64,000 bases of DNA, from positions 197,805-261,804 of the forward strand of contig JACKEL010000009.1 of the NCBI GenBank assembly GCA_020632975.1, in the 5' to 3' direction. The translations under genes and the position numbers were made by a program. Shown piece by piece: positions 1-8,927 of the stretch (positions within the stretch are counted from its first letter, which is position 1; every line of letters begins with the position of its first letter). A model generated the notes under the pieces. The model saw only the letters and a program-made list of their open reading frames with translations. It ran no database searches and was not told where the DNA came from. This DNA comes from Myxococcales bacterium (GTDB lineage Bacteria; Myxococcota_C; UBA6777).

Positions 1-387
1 CGTGCGATCTTCCTTGCAGGACTACGCAAGTATCAGACTTCATCAAACCTCCCAGCCTTCGCCCCCACACAAACACTTTTTTACGCGATGCGCCACAGCT
101 TCACCCCAAGCTTTTTGGTCGATATCTCCGCAGTGGCGGCGCTAAAAACACAAGCGATCCTTTGTCACGCAAGCCAAGTCACCCCCCAAGGTGGCACCAC
201 CACCCTCGTGGGTTCTCCCCGTGCCCTCAGCTCGATCGATGCAAGAGATCGCTATTATGGTGCGATGCTCGGGGTTGAGCACGCAGAGTCCTTCTTGTGC
301 GAAAACACATTAGGGATCGACGATCCCATCGCACACTTCAATCAATACGCCGATCGTCGTCCCCATTTTTTTGAGAAACGCTCATGA
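1..387 (+). CDS. bshB1: BshB1, bacillithiol biosynthesis deacetylase (3' part)
   Basis: The reading frame is open from the first base, so only the C-terminal ~128 residues are present. BshB1 is a cytosolic zinc deacetylase of the LmbE/PIG-L fold that removes the acetyl group from GlcNAc-malate, the second step of bacillithiol synthesis. The part visible here carries C-terminal signatures of the family: PSFLVDIS, then RDRYYGAMLGVEHAESF and LGIDDPI. The catalytic AHPDDE motif would lie upstream of the window. The stop overlaps the start of bshA by four bases (ATGA at 384-387), so the two pathway genes are translationally coupled. Identity is supported both by sequence and by the bshA neighbour. 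Confidence 0.9.
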   Translation, partial: RAIFLAGLRKYQTSSNLPAFAPTQTLFYAMRHSFTPSFLVDISAVAALKTQAILCHASQVTPQGGTTTLVGSPRALSSIDARDRYYGAMLGVEHAESFLCENTLGIDDPIAHFNQYADRRPHFFEKRS

Positions 388-1667
388 CCCCAACAAAACT
401 TCGCATAGGAATCGTCTGTTACCCCAACTTTGGAGGTAGCGGCATCGTCGCAACAGAGATCGGCTTAGGCTTGGCACAACGCGGTCATGAGGTCCATCTC
501 ATCACCACAGAACTCCCCGTTCGTGCGAGACAAAGTACACTCCCGATCCACTTTCATCGCGTCGAAGTGCAGGATTATCCGCTCTTTGAGTTCCCTCCCT
601 ATACCCTTGCTTTGGCTTCGCGCCTTGCAGAGATCGCACAACAAACCCAACTCGACATCCTTCACCTCCACTACGCAATCCCCCATGCTGTCAGCGGTTA
701 CCTCGCACGTCAGATCCTCCAAGGCAAAGGGCCCCGTATCATCGTGACCTTGCATGGTACAGATGTCACAAGAGTCGGGTGCTTGGACAGTTATCGCTCA
801 GTCACACGGATGGCACTCCTCGCAAGCGATGGTATCACCGCGCCCTCTCATTATCTCCGCAAAGTCTCGTACCCCCTACTCGATCTCCCTGACGAACTCC
901 CCATCGAAGTGATCTCCAACTTCGTGGATACCCAGCGCTTTCACCCTGCCGCCCAGCGTTCAAGAGCGCGACTGGATACACTGTTCCCCAAGACTCCCGA
1001 TCTCCATGGAACCCCCATCCTCGCGCACCTCTCGAACTTTCGTCCGATCAAGCGAATTCCCGATGTCATCGACATCTTCGCGCGCGTCAACAACGCCCTC
1101 CCTGCACGGCTGCTCTTGATCGGGGAAGGCCCCGAACGACGAGCCGCAGCAGAGCGCATCCAAGAGCTTGGACTGCAAGATCAAGTCTGCTTCCTTGGCA
1201 AACGAGAAGACGTCGTCCAATACCTCCAACACTGCGACCTGATGCTCATGCCCTCTGAAACCGAGAGCTTTGGCCTCGCAGCCTTGGAGTCGATGAGTTG
1301 TGGTGTCCCTGTCATTGCAAGCGATGTTGGCGGACTTCACGAGCTGATCGAACACCAAACCAGTGGGTTCCTTGCACCTGTCTACGACACCGAGACCATG
1401 GCCAAGTTCGCCATCCAACTTCTGCAAGACCCCCAAGGACTCGAACAAATGATGCGCGCCGCACGAAAACGCGCACTCGATTTTGGCGATCAGGACGCCA
1501 TCTTCGACCAATATGAGCGATTTTATCAGCAGACCCTGACGCAAACACCAAGCTCATATCCCTGTCAAACCTGTGAAGAAAACGCCCATCACCGCACACA
1601 GGAGCCCACACGCCATGACCCCGCAACTCATTCTCTCTCTGCTCCTCCTTCTTCCGCTGCAAATTAA
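384..1667 (+). CDS. bshA: BshA, N-acetyl-alpha-D-glucosaminyl L-malate synthase
   Basis: This GT4-family glycosyltransferase joins UDP-GlcNAc to L-malate, the first step of bacillithiol synthesis in the cytosol. The N-terminus (IGIVCYPNFGGSGIVATEIG) and the C-terminal donor-site motif (ETESFGLAALESMSCGVPV) match the family closely. It starts inside the last codons of bshB1. Members are usually about 380 residues; this one has 427. The extra ~45 residues (from about nt 1540) are low-complexity, include a CQTC pair, and are encoded in a region that also holds the ribosome binding site and signal peptide start of the next gene. The tail may therefore be a by-product of a lost stop codon rather than a functional domain. 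Confidence 0.93.
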   Translation: MTPTKLRIGIVCYPNFGGSGIVATEIGLGLAQRGHEVHLITTELPVRARQSTLPIHFHRVEVQDYPLFEFPPYTLALASRLAEIAQQTQLDILHLHYAIPHAVSGYLARQILQGKGPRIIVTLHGTDVTRVGCLDSYRSVTRMALLASDGITAPSHYLRKVSYPLLDLPDELPIEVISNFVDTQRFHPAAQRSRARLDTLFPKTPDLHGTPILAHLSNFRPIKRIPDVIDIFARVNNALPARLLLIGEGPERRAAAERIQELGLQDQVCFLGKREDVVQYLQHCDLMLMPSETESFGLAALESMSCGVPVIASDVGGLHELIEHQTSGFLAPVYDTETMAKFAIQLLQDPQGLEQMMRAARKRALDFGDQDAIFDQYERFYQQTLTQTPSSYPCQTCEENAHHRTQEPTRHDPATHSLSAPPSSAAN

Positions 1668-4431
1668 ACCGATATCACAGGCGCCCACAGAGGGACGCCA
1701 CACCCCGATATCACAGGCGCCCACAAAGGGACGCCCCCTGTCCATCCCTAATTCCCTGATTTCACGGGCGTCCACAGAGGGACGCCCCCTAACTTCCCCA
1801 CACATCCCTTCTTTGCGGGCGCCCGCAGAGGGGCGCCCCCTATCCATCCCCAATGCCCCGATTTCACGGGCGTCCACAGAGGGACGCCCGCAATCTTCCC
1901 CATCCCTTCGTGGGCGGCCATCTGCCGCGCAACCATCGCCTCGCATCAGAAAGGAGCCTGCCTTGATGCACATCGAGATCGATCAGCCCAATGCAGCCCA
2001 GCTCCAACATCAGCTCGATAGACTCCAACATGTCGGGCGCGTCTTGTATGTCGCAGCGCATCCAGACGATGAGAACACGCGTTTGCTTTCTTATCTTGTG
2101 GGTGAGCGTAAACTCCGCGTGGGCTACCTTTCCTTGACACGAGGCGATGGTGGACAAAACCTCATCGGTAGCGAACAAGGCCCGATGTTGGGGATGATCC
2201 GCACGCACGAGCTTTTGCAAGCGCGTCGTCTCGATGGTGCTGAACAGTTTTTTACGCGCGCCAAAGACTTCGGCTACTCGAAGTCTTCAGAAGAAGCCCT
2301 ACGCATCTGGGGACACCAAGAAGTCCTCGCAGATGTGGTGTGGGTGGTTCGCACGTTTCGACCTGACGTGATCATCACAAGGTTCCCCGAAAAAGGCCGA
2401 ACCCACGGACATCACCTTGCCTCGGCCATCCTCGCTCACGAAGCGTTCAAAGCAGCAGCCGATCCCAAGCGCTTCCCCGAACAACTCCAACGCACCTCTG
2501 TCTGGCAAGCGAAACGCCTCTACCACAACGTTTCACAGTGGATGATCCGCCGTCGCAAGGGCAAGATCGACCTTTCGCGTTTTCTCAAGCTCGATATCGG
2601 CACGTACAATCCGCTCCTTGGGCACTCTTATGGAGAGATCGCATCGCGCAGCCGAAGTATGCACAAAAGCCAAGGATTCGGTTTCGCACTGCAACGCGGC
2701 CCTGCCAAAGAGTACTTTCAATACATCGCAGGTGACAAAGCAAGTCGCGATATCCTCGAAGGGATCGACTTTTCTTGGAAACGCATCCCAAACAGCCAAG
2801 ACGTCGAAAAGCACCTCCAAGCCGCCCTCCAAGCGTTTAAGCCCACACAGCCACACCTCGCTGTGCCTTCGTTGCTATCGGCCCTTCAGCACCTTCAAAA
2901 GCTACCCCAAGATGAGCTCCTTCAAGAACGCGTCCAAGCCATCCGCACAGTGATCGCTTTTTGCTTGGGTCTCTTCCTTGACGCCCGAACCAACGATGCT
3001 TCCGTCACGCCTGGAAACAAAAGTCTCTTGACCCTCCAAGCACTCAATCGCAGTCCTTTGACGGTTCAGATCCAAGATATCGCCCTCAGTACGGGGGCTT
3101 CCCTCCAAATGAAACGCCCCTTGCCTCAACACAAACCCTTCAAACGACGCTTACAAGTGGACATCCCCAAAGATGCAAAAGCCTCCGTCGCACCGTGGTT
3201 ACAGCAAACAACGCCCAACGGGATGTACAGCGTGGTGCACCTCGAAGATCGCCATCAACCTGTTGAAGCTGCTCCACTCTTCGCAAGATTCGATCTGCTC
3301 GTGGAAGGAACGCCTGTCTCTTTTTATCGGATGTTCCGCCATGTCCGAGCAGATCCCGTGCGGGGCGAAGTGGCTCGACGCACAGAGATCACCCCACCCA
3401 TCACACTCACTCCCCAAAGTACCGTGTTGATGTTTCCCAATGGAACCTCCCAACAGTTGGCACTTTCGCTGCGTGCTCACACAGACAATGCAAAAGGAAC
3501 GTTAACGCTCAAAGTCCCCAAAGGATGGAAGGTTCAGCCCGAAAAGATTGAACTAAACATCCCCAAAGCAAACACCCTACAAACCCACACCTTTACACTC
3601 CATCCTCCCGAGACCAAGGGCAAAGCCGCAGAAGCGTTTGCGATCCCCGTACTACACGCCCAAGGACGCGAATACACATGGGCCGAAACGCAGCTCAATT
3701 ATCTCCACATCCCAGCGATGACGATCCTACGCCCCGCCACGGTTCGCCTTGTCCCGCTGCATGTCAAACTGCCCCAAGGACCCATCGCCTATATCCAAGG
3801 CTCTGGCGACCGTATCCCTGATGCCTTGCAACAAATCGGACTCCCCATTCAAGTCCTTTCTTCCAAAGACATCGTATCTTCCGACCTTTCAAAGTACCGC
3901 ACGATCATCGTCGGCATCCGTGCCTTCAATGCCAATCCCACCCTTCAGCTCCATGCTACGCGGCTTTGGGACTACGCAGCACAAGGCGGCACCGTTATCG
4001 TCCAATACACCGTGCAATCTTGGTGGCGTCCTCTCAAACTCCCCGTCGCACCGTTTCCTTTTGTGCTTGGGCGTGGCCGTGTGACCCAAGAAGATGCCCC
4101 CATGACGATCTTGCAGGCACAACATCCGATCTTCCAAATGCCCCATCGCATCGAGCCTTCTGACTTCCTCGGCTGGGTCCAAGAACGTGGACTCTATTTC
4201 GCAAAAACATGGGATGCCAAAGCCCTCCCTCTCTTGCGAATGGCCGACCCCAACGAGAAACCACAAGATGGTGCACTGATCGTTGCCCCCCATGGCAAGG
4301 GAGCTTACATCTACACGGGCCTCTCCTTTTTCCGACAGCTCCCCGCGGGTGTTCCTGGCGCTTACCGCCTCCTCCTCAACCTCATCGACTACCACCCCGC
4401 ACAACACCCAACGACCAAGCCCCAAAAATAA
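1615..4431 (+). CDS. Large exported PIG-L/LmbE family deacetylase
   Basis: The zinc deacetylase domain begins near residue 148 with AHPDDE and continues with LTRGDGGQN, a conserved RTHE and a distal HGHH. Long family members such as this (938 aa) carry C-terminal beta-rich domains of unknown role. I chose the ATG at 1615 because AGGAG lies 10 nt upstream and the protein then opens with a hydrophobic signal peptide (QLILSLLLLLPLQ); an in-frame ATG at 1573 has neither. Residues ~25-100 are a repetitive linker of ISRASTEGRP-like units encoded by GC-rich palindromes. It overlaps bshA by 53 nt. The substrate is unknown; the neighbours suggest, but do not prove, a link to glucosaminyl thiol metabolism. 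Confidence 0.82.
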   Translation: MTPQLILSLLLLLPLQIKPISQAPTEGRHTPISQAPTKGRPLSIPNSLISRASTEGRPLTSPHIPSLRAPAEGRPLSIPNAPISRASTEGRPQSSPSLRGRPSAAQPSPRIRKEPALMHIEIDQPNAAQLQHQLDRLQHVGRVLYVAAHPDDENTRLLSYLVGERKLRVGYLSLTRGDGGQNLIGSEQGPMLGMIRTHELLQARRLDGAEQFFTRAKDFGYSKSSEEALRIWGHQEVLADVVWVVRTFRPDVIITRFPEKGRTHGHHLASAILAHEAFKAAADPKRFPEQLQRTSVWQAKRLYHNVSQWMIRRRKGKIDLSRFLKLDIGTYNPLLGHSYGEIASRSRSMHKSQGFGFALQRGPAKEYFQYIAGDKASRDILEGIDFSWKRIPNSQDVEKHLQAALQAFKPTQPHLAVPSLLSALQHLQKLPQDELLQERVQAIRTVIAFCLGLFLDARTNDASVTPGNKSLLTLQALNRSPLTVQIQDIALSTGASLQMKRPLPQHKPFKRRLQVDIPKDAKASVAPWLQQTTPNGMYSVVHLEDRHQPVEAAPLFARFDLLVEGTPVSFYRMFRHVRADPVRGEVARRTEITPPITLTPQSTVLMFPNGTSQQLALSLRAHTDNAKGTLTLKVPKGWKVQPEKIELNIPKANTLQTHTFTLHPPETKGKAAEAFAIPVLHAQGREYTWAETQLNYLHIPAMTILRPATVRLVPLHVKLPQGPIAYIQGSGDRIPDALQQIGLPIQVLSSKDIVSSDLSKYRTIIVGIRAFNANPTLQLHATRLWDYAAQGGTVIVQYTVQSWWRPLKLPVAPFPFVLGRGRVTQEDAPMTILQAQHPIFQMPHRIEPSDFLGWVQERGLYFAKTWDAKALPLLRMADPNEKPQDGALIVAPHGKGAYIYTGLSFFRQLPAGVPGAYRLLLNLIDYHPAQHPTTKPQK
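1680..1889. repeat. Five GC-rich imperfect palindromes inside a coding sequence
   Basis: Copies lie at about 1680-1701, 1716-1738, 1766-1788, 1817-1839 and 1868-1889, with a degenerate remnant near 1915. The best copies have arms GGGCGTCC and GGACGCCC around the loop ACAGA. They are separated by ~25-30 nt of variable, C/T-rich sequence, often preceded by GATTTCAC or GATATCAC. All keep the reading frame of the PIG-L gene and encode a repeated (A/S)(P/S)TEGRP peptide. Arm length and loop type match the intergenic array at 35.8-36.2 kb. Confidence 0.85.
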
Positions 4432-4469
4432 TCTCCTGTGTCATCTTTTTTCTTACAAAGGAATGTCGC

Positions 4470-4625
4470 ATGACAAACGACCCCACATCCCCCCAAGAAC
4501 GGCCCGAGTTGGAAGATGCACCACCCATCCTCGGTTCTTGGAAACGCATCTACATCCTTGTATTGAGCGTACTTGCCGTCCAACTCGCTCTCTACGCTTG
4601 GTTGTCGTGGAACTTTGCGCCCTGA
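4470..4625 (+). CDS. Small single-span membrane protein, symporter partner
   Basis: This 51-residue protein has an acidic, proline-rich N-terminus (cytoplasmic by inference), the segment PPILGSWKRIY, and one transmembrane helix (YILVLSVLAVQLALYAWLSW). The start is set by AAAGGA about 7 nt upstream. It lies 38 nt after the PIG-L gene and 60 nt before the sodium:solute symporter, in the same direction. Short proteins with a PP(I/V)LG-x-W-(K/R)-x-(I/L)Y stretch before one helix are, from memory, frequent just upstream of SSS transporters. A small-subunit or assembly role is an inference from position. Confidence 0.7.
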   Translation: MTNDPTSPQERPELEDAPPILGSWKRIYILVLSVLAVQLALYAWLSWNFAP

Positions 4626-4685
4626 CCAGCCCAACCACAACAGCTTGAAACAACAGCCATCCTCTTAAAACGGAGCGAGATCACG

Positions 4686-6380
4686 ATGACCTCTCTGGAT
4701 TGGATTGTCCTCATCGCAACCATCGCATTTATTGTGATTTATGGTTGGTGGAAAACCCGTGGACACCAAGATATCAATACCTACCTTCGCGGTGGAAACG
4801 AACTCAAATGGCCAACCATCGGCCTTTCCATCATGGCGACCCAAGCAAGCGCGATCACCTTTCTCTCCACTCCAGGCCAAGCCTACGAAGATGGGATGCG
4901 CTTTATCCAGATGTATCTGGGTCTTCCGCTCGCCATGATCGTGATCGCTGCCTTTATCGTCCCCATCTACTACAAGCTTAATGTCTTCACCGCTTACGAA
5001 TACCTCGAACTTCGCTTCGACGTGAAGATGCGCTTCTTGGGGGCTTTCCTCTTCCTGATCCAACGCGGGCTTGCAGCAGGGATCACCATCTATGCCCCCT
5101 CCATCATCCTTGCCTCTGTCATGGGTTGGTCCCTCCAAATCACCAACGTCGTGATCGGAACCATCGTCATCCTTTACACGGTCTCTGGTGGGACAAAGGC
5201 AGTCAGCCAAACCCAAAAACAACAGATGGTCGTGATCATGACGGGTATGTTTATCGCGGCCTTCCTTATCCTTTATCGCCTTCCTTCCAACGTTTCCGTC
5301 AGTGATGCAACCTCACTCGCCGGGGCACTCGGTCGGATGAATGTCATCGACTTCGGTTTTGGCTTCAAAGATCGATACAACTTTTGGTCCGGGATCATCG
5401 GGGGCTTTTTCCTCGCGATGTCGTACTTTGGAACGGATCAGTCCCAAGTTCAACGCTATCTCTCAGGTCGCTCGATCACAGAAAGCCGCCTGGGTCTCCT
5501 CTTCAACGGTATGCTCAAGATCCCCATGCAGTTCATCATCCTGTACATCGGGGTCCTTGTCTTCGTCTTTTATCTCTTCCACAAACCCCCGATCTTCTTT
5601 AATACCCCCGCGCTCCAAGCCCTCAAAAAGACCCAGAATGCTGGAAAACTCGCTGACCTGCAAAAGCGATACGATGCTGCATTCCTCAAACAAAAAGCCG
5701 CAGCATCGGCCTTTATCAATGCCCGAAAAGCAGGCGACACTCAACGCATCCAGCAAACCAAACGCTCCTTCCAAGAAAGCGCCAAACACCTCGAAGCCCT
5801 TCGAAAAAGCACGCGCCTTCTCATCTACGACAACGTCCCACGCGCCAAAAAGTCCAAAGAAGCCGACTACATCTTCATCTTCTTTATCATCAACATCCTA
5901 CCCGCGGGGATTATCGGCCTCTTGATCGCGGTGATCCTCTCTGCCGCGATGAGTTCCACCGCAAGCGAACTCAATGCCCTCGGGACCACCACAGTCATCG
6001 ACTTTTATCGCCGTACCATCCGCCCCAAAGCAAGCGACAAACACTATGTCATCGCCTCCAAGGTCTTCACGGTCTTCTGGGGTGTCGTTGCCCTTGCTTT
6101 CGCCTCTTTCGCTTCGCTCGTCGATAACCTGATCGAGGCCGTCAACATCCTTGGCTCCATCTTCTATGGCACCATCTTGGGCATCTTCTTGGTCGCTTTC
6201 TTCCTCAAACGCGTGGGCACAAACGCGACCTTTGTCGCCGCACTCATCGCACAAACCACCATCCTGACCCTCTTCTTTACCACGCAGCTCGGTTACCTCT
6301 GGTACAACCTCATCGGCTGCGCCATCGTCGTCGTCCTCTCCCTCCTCCTTCGCCCCCTCGATCGACAGGCCGCCGCATAG
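4686..6380 (+). CDS. Sodium:solute symporter (SSS family)
   Basis: A 564-residue inner-membrane protein with about 13 predicted helices of the LeuT-like SSS fold. Family features include SIMATQASAITFLSTPGQAY in the second helix and YTVSGGTKAVSQTQKQQ. Such carriers couple sodium to uptake of sugars, amino acids, nucleosides or sialic acids; the substrate cannot be read from the sequence. Residues ~300-395 form an unusual soluble, Lys/Ala-rich, probably coiled-coil insertion between two helices (PALQALKKTQNAGKL onward), which standard SSS members lack. It is the last gene of the plus-strand run; a GC-rich hairpin follows. Confidence 0.9.
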   Translation: MTSLDWIVLIATIAFIVIYGWWKTRGHQDINTYLRGGNELKWPTIGLSIMATQASAITFLSTPGQAYEDGMRFIQMYLGLPLAMIVIAAFIVPIYYKLNVFTAYEYLELRFDVKMRFLGAFLFLIQRGLAAGITIYAPSIILASVMGWSLQITNVVIGTIVILYTVSGGTKAVSQTQKQQMVVIMTGMFIAAFLILYRLPSNVSVSDATSLAGALGRMNVIDFGFGFKDRYNFWSGIIGGFFLAMSYFGTDQSQVQRYLSGRSITESRLGLLFNGMLKIPMQFIILYIGVLVFVFYLFHKPPIFFNTPALQALKKTQNAGKLADLQKRYDAAFLKQKAAASAFINARKAGDTQRIQQTKRSFQESAKHLEALRKSTRLLIYDNVPRAKKSKEADYIFIFFIINILPAGIIGLLIAVILSAAMSSTASELNALGTTTVIDFYRRTIRPKASDKHYVIASKVFTVFWGVVALAFASFASLVDNLIEAVNILGSIFYGTILGIFLVAFFLKRVGTNATFVAALIAQTTILTLFFTTQLGYLWYNLIGCAIVVVLSLLLRPLDRQAAA

Positions 6381-6428
6381 ATATCCCCGGTAGGTCGGGC
6401 GGATAGGCCGCCCAAATCCCATGGATAT
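6381..6428. repeat. GC-rich hairpin between convergent genes, possible bidirectional terminator
   Basis: GGGCGG (6397-6402) pairs with CCGCCC (6408-6413) around a 5-nt loop. The hairpin is itself framed by an inverted ATATCC/GGATAT pair. It lies between the symporter stop and the stop of the minus-strand lipoprotein gene. The composition recalls the palindromes at 1.7 and 35.8 kb. Confidence 0.55.
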
Positions 6429-6449
6429 CAGGAATCCACGAATATTTCT

Positions 6450-7340
6450 CTATTTTTGGTGCATTTTCGCGAACACATCGAATGTCTTGCGATATCCTCT
6501 TGGGTCCCCGTAGCGTAGGCTTTTTTGCAGATTGTTTCGGATCTCTTGCAAGATATTTTGATGCTGTGCGGGACGGTACTTGAGGGAGACAGCGAGGTCA
6601 CGGCGACTTTGGGCAGCGATGCGCAACCAAGGATTATGGGCCGTTTGATGGGTGAGTTCTTGGGGGAGATGTTGGCGGTAAAAAAATCCGACAAAGAGAG
6701 TCATCAGATACATCTTGTAGGCACTTTTTTGCAATGTAGGGATGGCTTGCGTCAGCTTTTGCAATGTGGCGCGTGGGTTATCAGCCAGGGCGCCAGGCTT
6801 CGTGGGACGCAGAAGAGCCCGAGGCTTCGGGGGAATGGGCTTTGGAGAGGTCTTCAGCGGATATCGAGAGGGAGGATGAAGCAAGAGAAAGTCTTGGACT
6901 TGTTGTGCGATCCAAAGGTACATCTCAGCGGCGCGCACCATTGAAGCGTATCCCCATAATGTCACGGCGCTTTCAGGAGGACGAAGGCTAAAGACGAGTT
7001 GGTAACGTCGCAACACAAGCGTATCGTCTTGAATCCGCGCTTGCAGCCATCGCAGATCTTCTTGTAGGGAGCGCGTGATCTTGATCGGCGCCGACTGGAT
7101 GATCTTCCTACTCTGTTCGGCTTTTCGATATCTTTGTTGATCGAGGCTCATCTCTTGGGGAGTTGCGGGGCGATGGCGAAAAGCGCAACCCGTACAGCCC
7201 CAAACGCACAGCAAGAAAAGCGCGGCCCGACCAAAGCATCGAAAGAAACCTCGCCAAGACCCGACAAGTTGGGGTATATTGGCTCCCCCAAAAAAGACGG
7301 GTTTGCTGTCCGAAGTAAGCCCTGTATGGAAAGGATACAT
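6450..7340 (-). CDS. Hypothetical lipoprotein
   Basis: About 296 residues, with a hydrophobic stretch ending in a lipobox (LFLLCVWGCTGC), so probably a lipid-anchored envelope protein. After it come a helical, Arg/Gln-rich region (LDQQRYRKAEQSRKII), a proline-rich linker (PLKTSPKPIPPKPR) and a second helical domain ending at AKMHQK. The start is uncertain: the ATG at 7340 gives a 48-residue leader with no clear ribosome binding site and abuts the divergent gene starting at 7345. No family is recognised. Confidence 0.6.
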   Translation of the reverse strand: MYPFHTGLTSDSKPVFFGGANIPQLVGSWRGFFRCFGRAALFLLCVWGCTGCAFRHRPATPQEMSLDQQRYRKAEQSRKIIQSAPIKITRSLQEDLRWLQARIQDDTLVLRRYQLVFSLRPPESAVTLWGYASMVRAAEMYLWIAQQVQDFLLLHPPSRYPLKTSPKPIPPKPRALLRPTKPGALADNPRATLQKLTQAIPTLQKSAYKMYLMTLFVGFFYRQHLPQELTHQTAHNPWLRIAAQSRRDLAVSLKYRPAQHQNILQEIRNNLQKSLRYGDPRGYRKTFDVFAKMHQK

Positions 7341-7344
7341 GTCG

Positions 7345-8055
7345 ATGAAGCTCAAACTTGCCCTCTGGGGAATCTTTCTTTTCTCGATTGGCGCGATGAC
7401 GACTTGGCGTGGGATCAAAGATCTCGTGGTAAGTGTTCGAGAAGCCAAGCCCACAAAGATGACGTGTGCAGAGTATTACAAACGACGTCCAAGCGTTCGT
7501 TGGCTGCATCTTACGCGATGTCGAATTGATTATCGACGGGCAGGGCTCTTCGACTACAACGGAAAGATCATCCGAAAAAGTCCGAGTGGCATGATCAGCC
7601 CTATCTTTGTGGTTGCGGTAAAGCCCGATGTCCCGAAGTATTCGGGGATGGTGCAACTCTTGATGCGCGTCGAAGGTAACACCAAGCGACAGCTTCTGCA
7701 CACCCTCTTTCACTTTAAAGCAGAGAAGAAAGAGGCGGAGCTTCAACGTATGCTTCGAGAACAAAAGAAGGATTTGGTGGTGGTGCAAGAGATACGTGGC
7801 TTTGCATCGTTTGGTGACGATGTGACGGGGACTTTGCACAGCAAGATGCGCTTCAACTTCCCCGACAACCTCGCGCGGCGTTATGGCCTCCTCAACCAAG
7901 GAAGAAGACCGCCAGGTGGTCTTGGTTGGATCTTGATTGGCTTTGGAGGCGTCTTTCTTATCGCAGGACTCGGGCTTTTCATGAAGTCTTTCCAAGGCAA
8001 GGACAAAGACAAAGACGCTGCGGAAGAAGTGGTGAGTGCGATCCTCAACGGTTGA
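7345..8055 (+). CDS. Hypothetical two-helix membrane protein
   Basis: A 236-residue protein with an N-terminal transmembrane helix (LALWGIFLFSIGAMTTW), an extracytoplasmic domain of ~165 residues rich in charged beta-like segments, and a C-terminal helix (GGLGWILIGFGGVFLIAGLGLF) followed by a short, Lys/Asp-rich tail. The ATG at 7345 is preferred because GGAAAGGA lies 9 nt upstream; the ATG at 7339 is too close to it. It is divergent from the lipoprotein gene and 80 nt upstream of the DNA methyltransferase. No family is recognised. Confidence 0.7.
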   Translation: MKLKLALWGIFLFSIGAMTTWRGIKDLVVSVREAKPTKMTCAEYYKRRPSVRWLHLTRCRIDYRRAGLFDYNGKIIRKSPSGMISPIFVVAVKPDVPKYSGMVQLLMRVEGNTKRQLLHTLFHFKAEKKEAELQRMLREQKKDLVVVQEIRGFASFGDDVTGTLHSKMRFNFPDNLARRYGLLNQGRRPPGGLGWILIGFGGVFLIAGLGLFMKSFQGKDKDKDAAEEVVSAILNG

Positions 8056-8135
8056 TCGCTTCGCAAGCTCCAAATCGCCCCAAGCCACCGCTCGCACCAT
8101 CCGCCCCAAACAACGCCCAACACACAACGAGATCC

Positions 8136-8927
8136 ATGAGATACCAAGAAGACACCATCATCTGTGGCGATACGTTTGAGCTACTTCAACAAGTCGAAGA
8201 CGAGTCGATCGATCTCATCGTTTGCGACGGTCCTTACGGTGTCACGCAGTACGAATGGGACAAACAACCATCGATCCAAGCCTACAACCTGCGTTTGATC
8301 GAGCTCTTTTCCACAAAGCTCAAAGAAGGAGGTGCACTCTACCTCTTTGGAAAACCCGACTGTATCGACTTTATCGACTATCGCCCCTACTTGAACTTGC
8401 GTTCGAGGATCATCTGGTATCAGCCCAGTCGTCTTGCCCAAGGCCGCCTCAACTACACAAACAACCATGATATCATTTGTTATTTCATCAAAGGCAAGCG
8501 ACCAAGATGCTTTCACCTCGATGATATCCGCGTGGCACAGTTGGTGGAACTCGAACACCGCAAACGCTGTGAACGCGTTCCATCCGTGCAAAAAGGCCCT
8601 TATGGCAAAACCAAGTTCAACGAAAAAGGCAAGAATCCTGGGGATGTTTGGGGAGACATCAAACAACTGACGTATCGCTCAAAAGAGTTGATGAGCCGCG
8701 AAGCTTTGCATACCATCCAAAAGCCCGAGCGTTTGATCGAGCGGCTGGTCCTTGCGAGTTCAAGCAAGGGAGATCTTGTGCTTGATCCCTTTGCAGGTGT
8801 CGGCACATGTCCCGCTGTCTGTAAACGCCTCGGGCGGCGCTTTTTGGCATTTGAACAAAATGCCGACTTCGTCCAGTTGGGAACCCAACGTCTCGAAGCC
8901 ATCGAGGTTTTGCACGAAGACGATTAA
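8136..8927 (+). CDS. Site-specific DNA methyltransferase, beta-type, orphan
   Basis: A 263-residue amino-methyltransferase of the N4-cytosine/N6-adenine class. The catalytic motif IV is near the N-terminus as DGPYG (residues 31-35) instead of the usual DPPY, and the SAM-binding motif I is near the C-terminus as DPFAGVGT. This motif order is that of beta-class enzymes. KPERLIERLV before motif I is typical. No restriction endonuclease gene is adjacent, so it is probably a solitary regulatory or protective methylase. The start is the first ATG giving the family N-terminus; its ribosome binding site is weak. It meets the Kelch gene tail to tail with a 4-nt overlap. Confidence 0.85.
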   Translation: MRYQEDTIICGDTFELLQQVEDESIDLIVCDGPYGVTQYEWDKQPSIQAYNLRLIELFSTKLKEGGALYLFGKPDCIDFIDYRPYLNLRSRIIWYQPSRLAQGRLNYTNNHDIICYFIKGKRPRCFHLDDIRVAQLVELEHRKRCERVPSVQKGPYGKTKFNEKGKNPGDVWGDIKQLTYRSKELMSREALHTIQKPERLIERLVLASSSKGDLVLDPFAGVGTCPAVCKRLGRRFLAFEQNADFVQLGTQRLEAIEVLHEDD

